From positions 1 through 20,116 of the IMG/VR virus record IMGVR_UViG_3300020472_001552: DNA of 20,116 nt, one strand, 5' to 3'. Below, in pieces: positions 14,038 through 20,116 of this stretch; the first letter of the stretch is position 1; every line of letters starts with the position of its first letter. The translations under genes were made by a program, and so were the position numbers. Source of the stretch: a virus. The notes under the pieces are model-generated. The model saw nothing but the letters and a program-made list of their open reading frames with translations. It did not search any database and had not been told where the DNA came from.

Positions 14038-17000
14038 CTAGAGTAATGTTCCTCTTACAAACCTATAGGTTATAACCCCATTGATTCCTGATACAGGAGT
14101 TGCTTGGAGTGATACAGTTCCACCTGATATTGTTGAACCAACAGATACTAATGCTGATGGGGAACTCATAAGTGCATACTCATTAGAGTAACAGTTTGTT
14201 CCATCTTGCATAAGTAGGACTTTTTGTGACTGTATGTAAGTACCAATACCAAGATGTAATGTATACTCAGCAGTCTTAAAGTCAAGTGATCCTGTACTGA
14301 ATGAGTCTATAGTTGCAGGAGTTCCAGCAACACCAGCGAAGGTTCCAATTCCAGACTCAACACCATATACAGCACCAACTTGTAACTGTGTATTTGCTTT
14401 ATCTGTACTAATACCTGCCTTAGTTGTGGTATGAATACCAGCAGCATCTGTTTCCCATAAACCTTGAGATGCATTACTTACACTAATAGTTGCTGTTCCG
14501 CTACTAAAGGTTGCAGTAATACCAGCACCAACAAAGTTAAGTGTGGTAGCAGTACCAGTGATAACTCCTTCATCCTTAACAATAACACCAGTTCCAGTAG
14601 CAACAACTCCAGTTAATCCCGAACCATCACCATAGAATTTATTAGCACCAGTTACAGAACCAGCAATAGATACTGCACCGTTAATAGATACCGCAGCATT
14701 ACCATCTTGTGTTGTCTTACCTATACTTAATGTAGATCCTGGATTCTGTATTGCAAGATGTGTCTTACCACTTGTATACAAAGCAGCGTATGCATCATGG
14801 GCATTCTCCATGACCAGACTTCCACTGGAATTCCAAGGCATCCAGATATGTCCACCATAGAATCTTGCTTTACCAGTAGCATTGATTGAGTATGTGTTAG
14901 ACCATGTAGTTCCTATACCAATCTTACCGTCTACGTATAGGTTACTAGCAGTACTATCACCAAGATATAACTTAGCATTATCGGCAACATCATTTGCCAT
15001 TCCTGCTTTGTTTGCCCAGTCTTGAGTAGTCTCAATGGTAGCAATGCCGTTATTAACAACAGCAGTCATACCAGTTCCAACAAAGTTAATTGTTGCAGCA
15101 ATACCTAGAGCAGATCCTTCTTCTTGAAGAACAACACCAGATCCAGCAGCAGTAACACCAGTTAGTAGTGAACCATCTCCAACAAACTTAGTTGCTGTAG
15201 CAACACCAAGAATAACATCAGGTGTACCACTCAATCCTGTTGCATTACCTGATAGATTACCAGTAATGGTATCTGTAAACCTAGCATCACCATGAACATC
15301 AAGATAATACTTAGGAATTGCACTGTTGATACCAACGTTACCGTAGTCAGCATTAGATGGATTACCACCAGTAATATTAAAGAAGCTAGTACCTATATTA
15401 CCACCTGCTTCCGAGGCAATCTTAAAGTTACCTGCGTTGTTATCTAACCTAAGACCAATAGTTAAACCATCAGTTGTATTACCATCCATATGGAGGGTAG
15501 CAGTCTTCTTAAAGTATTGATCATCTTCTAATTTTATTATCGGAGAAATACCAGTGACCTGAATGTTATCCTTAACACCAAGAACACCACCAACATGCAT
15601 TGAACGTCCAGTACCAACGTAAACATCTCCAGTTGTATCAACTTGGTTAACAGCAACCGAAGGTGTACCTGTTAAACCACCTGCACTTCCAGAAGTGTTT
15701 GCTGTTAATGCATTGGTTGCATAATTTGATGTACTTGCTACTCCACAATTTGTAGCATAACTTGCTGTTCCTGTAAGGTCTCCTTTAAATCCAGCAACAG
15801 ATGTAACAATTCCAGCAAAGTTAGCAGCACCAGTTGATATAGTATCTCCTGCTATTGATATTCCTTCGTCTGTAGTAGATAAACGAAGTACATTATTATA
15901 GAATAGATTTGCTGCACCATTAGGAATAAAGGATGCACCTAACTCACCATTATATCTGATGAATACTCCACCAGTACCAGTGTTAGTAAGATATAAACCA
16001 CCATCAGCATCAGCATTAACTACATGAAGTCCTGTAGTAGAGTTATTAGTACCCCAGAATATATCACCATAATTATTTGCACCTACATTACCAAATCTAG
16101 CAACAGCAGATGAGTCATGAGTAAATGTATATCCATTACTCATTGATACGTTCTGACTAATTGAGTTGGTCAGATAACTACTGAGATCGACTGGAGTATA
16201 TGTAAATGTACCAGTTGTATTATTATAATTAAAGGTTGCAATACCAGCAGGTGCTGCATTAGATGCAGACAATGATGTTAAAGCAATACCTGAACCACCA
16301 GAAGCAGTTAAGTCAGCAGCAGCAACCCATTTACCTGAGGAATTATCCCACTTAAGAACATGACCATCAGTTGGTGATCCTGCATTAACATTTGTTAGAT
16401 CATTAAGAGCAAGAGTTGCAGCAACACCAGTTAGACTTGAACCATCTCCAACAAACTTCTGTGCAGTAACTATTCCAGTAAAGTTTGCACTTGATAATCC
16501 AACTACATCATGGTTAAAGACTGCATCCTTATGGAATGTTGTTACTCCACTAACCTTAAGGTTGTTAACTATATCAACTAATGCATTATCAGAATCAAGA
16601 TATAGATTACCAGATACACCGTAAATATTATTTGTTCCAAAGGTTCCTATTCTTAAGTTCCTTATCTGTGCTTGTGCAGCAGTAACAATTCCAAGAGCAT
16701 TGATGTCTGTAGCATTAAGATTACCTGTACCAATCAGTCCACCAGTTAGATCACCAGTTACGTTACCTACAAGATTACCATAGAAATTATTACTTGCAGT
16801 TATAGAACTACCACCAGAGATATTACCAGTAACATCTAATGTATCTGACGTTACTTCTCCAGTAGCACTAAGGATGCCTATAACATTGACTCCATTATTA
16901 CTCGTCTCAAATTTCTTAACATCCCCGTAGTACAATTCAGCGGCCCCTTGACCATTGAATACAGCAGACTTAAGATTACCTGCATTAGATATTACTACAC

Positions 17001-19392
17001 TACCACCATTGGTATGTCTAACTCTTAATACAGTATCACCCCAAGCATGTCCTGCATCAATGTAACATGATCTATCTGTAACAGGATTACCTGTGGTTGC
17101 ATATGATAATTGTAATGCAGAATTTGCTCCAATATAAACTCTCTCAGTAGCATATAATCTACCAGTAATACCAGCAGTAGATGCAACACTAACATATCCT
17201 GTGGAAGTTACATTTCCAGTGAATGCTGCTCCAGCGAGAGATGCTTTTGTACCAATCAAATTGGTCATTGAAGTGCTGAAGTTTGGATCATCTCCCAAAG
17301 CAGCAGCTAATTCATTAAGTGTATCTAAAGTTCCTGGGGCCGACGATACGATACCTGCAACAGCAGCATCAACATATCCTGGTGTAGCAATACCAGTTAA
17401 CGTAGAACCATCTCCACTATATGCACCACTAAATCTTGTCGCTGTAATAACACCACTGGTTACAACACTAGTGTTACTTCCAATACCAATAGCAACATTC
17501 TCCCATCCAGTAAGTTGTGAGGTATTAATTCCTGTTATACCAGAACCACCACCAACAAAACTACCTGCATAATGAGCACCGTAAGTAGTAGCACCACCAC
17601 CTAGAACTGCAAACTTCTCAAGACCATTATGATATAAACTTACACCCTGATCTATCTCAAACTTTGCACCAAACTCACTATTGTTAAACTTAAGATTTAT
17701 ATTTGTTCCGTTAGAATTTAATGTTAGATCTCCATCACCAGTCTCAGAGACGTATGATCCTGCACCATCATGATACACTTCTAGATCTGATCCAGTCCCG
17801 AAAACTGCTCTCTTATTATCAGGCCATACAGCATTATTATTAAAGGTTGTGATACCACTAAAGACGTTACCGCCTCCAAATGTTAATCCAGTTAATCCAG
17901 ATCCATCTCCAGCAAAACTTTGAGCGGTTACAACTCCAGTAAAGACTGCACTTGTACCACCAATTGCAGCAACATTTATATTAGGTGTTCCAGATATACC
18001 TGACGCTAAACTTGCAGTACCAGTAACATCTGCATACAACATAGTTGCAGAGATAGTTCCAGCAGCAGAGACTGTTGTAAATGTACCAGCAGTACCAGTA
18101 ATGTTACCACTAAATCCACCTAAGGATGTGACAATACCAGACGCATTTATATTAGTAAAGACTGATTGACCTGTGGTATCAATACCAGCAAGTGCTCCTG
18201 TGCCAGCAGTCCCAACATTATCTGTCAGACTAATTGTTGCTGTTCCACTACTAAAGGTTGCAGTTACAGAAGTACCAACAAAATTAATTGTTGATGCAGT
18301 TCCAATAGTGCTACCCTCTTCTTGAATGATAACACCAGTTCCTGAAGCAGTAACACCTGTTAATCCAGAACCATCACCTACAAAATTAGCAGCAGTTATA
18401 ATTCCTGAAGTATTAACAGATGAAGAAGTTGTCAGTGTTGTTGCTACTTGAGCAGTACCAGCAGAAGTTGCACTAATTGCATTAGTTGACATCCCTGCAT
18501 TGGTTGCATAGGTTGCAATCCCTGCTACATTTGCATAGGTTGCAATAGTTGTTCCTGCAATACCAGTTAGGTTTGATCCATCACCATAATATTCTGTGGC
18601 AGTTACAACTCCAGCAGCAGTAATATTATTAAAGATTGATGTACCTGTGGTATCAATACCAGCAATGCTTCCACCACCACCTCCACCACCAGATACGGTA
18701 GCGAATTCAAATCTCTCTGTAGTATGATTATATTTTAAAAACTTACCATCATCATCAGCACCATTCCAATCAATATCATCTAGATAACGGAAGTTAACTT
18801 CACCACCACCGCCTAGGGTGGCCATCTGTTTTGATATCCTATTAATGAACAGACTGTAATGATTCCTAAGTTGTTCAAATGTAACAAACTTCTGTCCAAG
18901 TGGTGCTAATGGGTCACCATTTTGAGCAGACTCTGGTGGTTCATTTAATAAACCCTCATCTATTCTTTGATGAAGTTTACCATAGACATTTAAAACCTCA
19001 TCTAACTTTGCTTCAATCTCACGTAGATTGAAATCTGTATTAATTTGTTCTACTAACTCATCACGGAGTCTATAAAATTCTACATTAACTCCTGCTAAAT
19101 GCTTATCTACTCTCTGTAAACTTCTTAATTCTCTCTTCTCTGCTACTGATTCACGTAACTGTTCTACTTCATTAGCTAGTTGCGTTTTAATATCTTCCTT
19201 TTTATTAGCTTCAGGAAAATAGGTCTCCCTCCAGCTAAACTTTTCAGATTCGGTAATGGAACCCTGTTCCTTCTCCTTATCTTCAGTTAATACTGATTCA
19301 GTTCGCTTTAAATCTTTATTTAATTTCTTAAGGTTCTCAGATATTTGCCGAGAGTTTGCACCACCCTTAAGTGACTTACGGAAGGTTCCCAT
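14038..19392 (-). CDS. Giant coiled-coil/modular tail fibre protein (1784 aa)
   Basis: Residues 1-200 are charged and helical (heptads in ENLKKLNKDLKRTES, EVEQLRESVAEKRELRSL, LREIEAKLDEVLNVYGKL), likely a trimerising or baseplate-attached base. A GGGGGGG linker at about 235-241 leads into a long modular shaft. Eight GDGSxLTG-type turns are spread through the shaft, and DLEVYHDGAGSYV...LYHNGLEKF modules recur. The classic fibre segment APGTLDTLNELAAALGDDP lies in the middle. Three copies of the approximately 50-residue GxGVIIQEEG module are present. The C-terminal ~130 residues are non-repetitive and probably distal. A late motif lies about 34 bases upstream. It is the largest gene in the window and leads a fibre-protease-fibre group; which tail organ it forms is not determined. 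Confidence 0.88.
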   Translation of the reverse strand: MGTFRKSLKGGANSRQISENLKKLNKDLKRTESVLTEDKEKEQGSITESEKFSWRETYFPEANKKEDIKTQLANEVEQLRESVAEKRELRSLQRVDKHLAGVNVEFYRLRDELVEQINTDFNLREIEAKLDEVLNVYGKLHQRIDEGLLNEPPESAQNGDPLAPLGQKFVTFEQLRNHYSLFINRISKQMATLGGGGEVNFRYLDDIDWNGADDDGKFLKYNHTTERFEFATVSGGGGGGGSIAGIDTTGTSIFNNITAAGVVTATEYYGDGSNLTGIAGTTIATYANVAGIATYATNAGMSTNAISATSAGTAQVATTLTTSSSVNTSGIITAANFVGDGSGLTGVTASGTGVIIQEEGSTIGTASTINFVGTSVTATFSSGTATISLTDNVGTAGTGALAGIDTTGQSVFTNINASGIVTSLGGFSGNITGTAGTFTTVSAAGTISATMLYADVTGTASLASGISGTPNINVAAIGGTSAVFTGVVTAQSFAGDGSGLTGLTFGGGNVFSGITTFNNNAVWPDNKRAVFGTGSDLEVYHDGAGSYVSETGDGDLTLNSNGTNINLKFNNSEFGAKFEIDQGVSLYHNGLEKFAVLGGGATTYGAHYAGSFVGGGSGITGINTSQLTGWENVAIGIGSNTSVVTSGVITATRFSGAYSGDGSTLTGIATPGYVDAAVAGIVSSAPGTLDTLNELAAALGDDPNFSTSMTNLIGTKASLAGAAFTGNVTSTGYVSVASTAGITGRLYATERVYIGANSALQLSYATTGNPVTDRSCYIDAGHAWGDTVLRVRHTNGGSVVISNAGNLKSAVFNGQGAAELYYGDVKKFETSNNGVNVIGILSATGEVTSDTLDVTGNISGGSSITASNNFYGNLVGNVTGDLTGGLIGTGNLNATDINALGIVTAAQAQIRNLRIGTFGTNNIYGVSGNLYLDSDNALVDIVNNLKVSGVTTFHKDAVFNHDVVGLSSANFTGIVTAQKFVGDGSSLTGVAATLALNDLTNVNAGSPTDGHVLKWDNSSGKWVAAADLTASGGSGIALTSLSASNAAPAGIATFNYNNTTGTFTYTPVDLSSYLTNSISQNVSMSNGYTFTHDSSAVARFGNVGANNYGDIFWGTNNSTTGLHVVNADADGGLYLTNTGTGGVFIRYNGELGASFIPNGAANLFYNNVLRLSTTDEGISIAGDTISTGAANFAGIVTSVAGFKGDLTGTASYATNCGVASTSNYATNALTANTSGSAGGLTGTPSVAVNQVDTTGDVYVGTGRSMHVGGVLGVKDNIQVTGISPIIKLEDDQYFKKTATLHMDGNTTDGLTIGLRLDNNAGNFKIASEAGGNIGTSFFNITGGNPSNADYGNVGINSAIPKYYLDVHGDARFTDTITGNLSGNATGLSGTPDVILGVATATKFVGDGSLLTGVTAAGSGVVLQEEGSALGIAATINFVGTGMTAVVNNGIATIETTQDWANKAGMANDVADNAKLYLGDSTASNLYVDGKIGIGTTWSNTYSINATGKARFYGGHIWMPWNSSGSLVMENAHDAYAALYTSGKTHLAIQNPGSTLSIGKTTQDGNAAVSINGAVSIAGSVTGANKFYGDGSGLTGVVATGTGVIVKDEGVITGTATTLNFVGAGITATFSSGTATISVSNASQGLWETDAAGIHTTTKAGISTDKANTQLQVGAVYGVESGIGTFAGVAGTPATIDSFSTGSLDFKTAEYTLHLGIGTYIQSQKVLLMQDGTNCYSNEYALMSSPSALVSVGSTISGGTVSLQATPVSGINGVITYRFVRGTLL
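14483..14632 (-). repeat. Fibre module copy (GTGVIVKDEG type)
   Basis: This is the C-terminal-most copy in the 1784-residue protein of the shared module: GDGSGLTGVVATGTGVIVK followed by an ATTLNFVGAGITATF strand pair and SSGTATISV. It is closest to the copy at 18231-18376. Boundaries are approximate. Confidence 0.65.
15031..15180 (-). repeat. Fibre module copy (GSGVVLQEEG type)
   Basis: This is the second copy in the 1784-residue protein: GDGSLLTGVTAAGSGVVLQ, then EEGSALG, AATINFVGTGMTAVV and NNGIATIET. The EEGS core is shared with the copy at 18231-18376. Boundaries are approximate. Confidence 0.65.
18231..18376 (-). repeat. Fibre module copy (GTGVIIQEEG type)
   Basis: This is the N-terminal-most copy in the 1784-residue protein: GDGSGLTGVTASGTGVIIQ, then EEGSTIG, ASTINFVGTSVTATF and SSGTATISL. 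The SSGTATIS ending is identical to the copy at 14483-14632. Boundaries are approximate. Confidence 0.65.
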
Positions 19393-19425
19393 TAAAAGTA
19401 TTCCGAATATAACTTCTTGTACATA

Positions 19426-19433
19426 TATTTATT
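19426..19433 (-). promoter_or_regulatory. T4-type late promoter motif upstream of the 1784-aa fibre gene
   Basis: AATAAATA on the minus strand, within TATAATAAATATATG, is about 34 bases before the ATG at 19392. It faces away from the plus-strand motif at 19459-19466, making a divergent late promoter pair. Confidence 0.6.
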
Positions 19434-19458
19434 ATACATCATATTAGGCATTCTGACT

Positions 19459-19466
19459 AATAAATA
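19459..19466 (+). promoter_or_regulatory. T4-type late promoter motif for the plus-strand genes
   Basis: AATAAATA within CTAATAAATAAACT on the plus strand lies 24-33 bases before the possible starts of the small protein gene. With the minus-strand motif at 19426-19433 it forms a compact divergent late control region. Confidence 0.6.
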
Positions 19467-19499
19467 AACTTTAGAAAAGCAAGGTGGGACTTGGGACTA

Positions 19500-19757
19500 A
19501 TGGATGTACGAGATACTGTCACTGGAATTACAGCAGCAGCAGTCGTTGGAACGGGAACAATCATAGGTGGAGGACAAGTCCTCGACAATATGAATGACGG
19601 TCCACAAAAAAGAAAAAATGCAGAATTAACTGAACTACAACAAGTAGTTCGTGAAGAAGTTCGTGCTGCAATTTTAGAAGCATGGCCTAAGAACTCTGGT
19701 CCTGTACAGGGGTTAGGTCCAAATCCAAACGGTAACTACCGTGATATACTTAAGTGA
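19500..19757 (+). CDS. Small protein with hydrophobic Gly-rich N-terminus (85 aa from ATG)
   Basis: Two starts are possible: the ATG at 19500 (MDVRDTVTG, chosen because ATG is usual) or a TTG at 19491 that adds MGL. AAGGTGG (19481-19487) is too close to the TTG (3 bases) and rather far from the ATG (12 bases), so the RBS does not decide. Residues about 8-25 are hydrophobic and Gly/Ala-rich (GITAAAVVGTGTIIGGGQVL). A charged helical segment follows (NAELTELQQVVREEVRAA), with a Pro/Gly/Asn-rich end. It is the first plus-strand gene of a divergent late unit, just before a structural-type gene, so a small virion or membrane-associated role is likely. No family is recognised. Confidence 0.7.
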   Translation: MDVRDTVTGITAAAVVGTGTIIGGGQVLDNMNDGPQKRKNAELTELQQVVREEVRAAILEAWPKNSGPVQGLGPNPNGNYRDILK

Positions 19758-19766
19758 TATTAAATC

Positions 19767-20116
19767 ATGAGTGAAGTTAATAATATACCAGTAATCACTA
19801 CTGACAATACTAGTAATATACCTCAAATACAGGTCAATGGTACAGGAATACCATTGATTCAGGGTAATAGTATTAATAACATAGATGTTTATAGTGGTAG
19901 AATTAGACCCATAGCCAATAATAATGTGGCAGATGTTCGTGTCTGGATGGTCAATCCACCTCAAGCATTACCACAAGCAGTTCCTGTCACTGTCATTGCT
20001 GGTACTCCTGTAGTTAATATGCCTGGTTGTGTAAAGGTACATAAGGAGAATGTAAAGCAGAGATCAAGAAATAAGATGTTGGTCGATGATGACCCTAAAG
20101 GTAATACAGTATTATG
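19767..20116 (+). CDS. Virion structural-type protein, partial (3' end beyond the window)
   Basis: The ATG at 19767 is 9 bases after the stop of the small protein gene, and the frame stays open for 116 codons to the edge. The product begins MSEVNNIPVITTDN. It is rich in Asn, Ile, Val and Pro (IPLIQGNSINNIDVYSG, PQALPQAVPVTVIAG), and a basic part near the edge reads KVHKENVKQRSRNK. Composition and neighbourhood suggest a tail or baseplate-associated protein of T4-like cyanophages. No catalytic motif is visible and the C-terminus is not available, so the function is left open. Confidence 0.75.
   Translation, partial: MSEVNNIPVITTDNTSNIPQIQVNGTGIPLIQGNSINNIDVYSGRIRPIANNNVADVRVWMVNPPQALPQAVPVTVIAGTPVVNMPGCVKVHKENVKQRSRNKMLVDDDPKGNTVL

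Noticed and set aside
17201-17572. Plus-strand open frame opposite the giant fibre gene
   Set aside because: It mirrors a repetitive, low-complexity gene on the other strand; its Val/Pro/Ala-rich product is the typical antisense shadow of Gly/Thr/Ala-rich fibre repeats.
14038-19392. Regularly repeated short DNA units as a CRISPR array
   Set aside because: The repeats are imperfect, coding and in frame, with protein-level GDGS/LTG conservation and irregular spacing, so they are fibre modules.

Overview
This window looks like the structural and auxiliary-gene region of a T4-like marine cyanophage, a myovirus of Prochlorococcus or Synechococcus. Three things point there. It carries a complete photosystem II D1 gene (psbA), a phage-type purC and a plant-type ferredoxin. 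It carries several large AT-rich fibre genes built from GDGSxLTG and YHDG modules. Promoters of the T4 late type (xATAAATA) sit in front of many genes. The host genus cannot be read from the sequence alone.

Layout: nearly everything lies on the minus strand, so transcription runs from high to low coordinates. A divergent promoter region at about 19393-19490 separates this block from two plus-strand genes at the right end: a small hydrophobic protein, and a protein that runs off the window. On the minus strand, in order of transcription, come a 1784-residue coiled-coil/fibre protein (14038-19392), a subtilisin-like S8 protease (11946-14033), and a 324-residue fibre protein that ends in a cupredoxin-like domain (10951-11925). 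Next are a minimal class II asparaginyl-tRNA-synthetase-like protein (10120-10917) and, directly downstream, a tRNA gene (10024-10109) with a GUU anticodon. Then come psbA with a consensus sigma-70 promoter and its own terminator (8687-10000), purC, a coupled 56-residue ORF and ferredoxin. A cluster of small secreted, membrane or unknown proteins follows (6436-7387). Last are four tail or virion structural genes, the final one running off the left edge.

How the genes fit together: the fibre and virion genes flank a block of host-derived metabolic genes. These probably sustain photosystem II (D1), purine synthesis (PurC) and electron transfer (ferredoxin) during infection. Tight overlaps (TAATG, ATGA) mark translationally coupled groups.

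The most unusual element is the synthetase-like gene and tRNA pair. The protein keeps only an AsnRS-type catalytic core with no anticodon-binding domain. The tRNA has a leucine-type body (3-bp D stem, long variable arm) but an Asn anticodon (GUU), G73 and U1-A72, which are features of Asn tRNAs. Whether the two work together is inference. The second notable element is a full set of type-1 copper ligands (His, Cys, His, Met) at the end of a tail-fibre protein.
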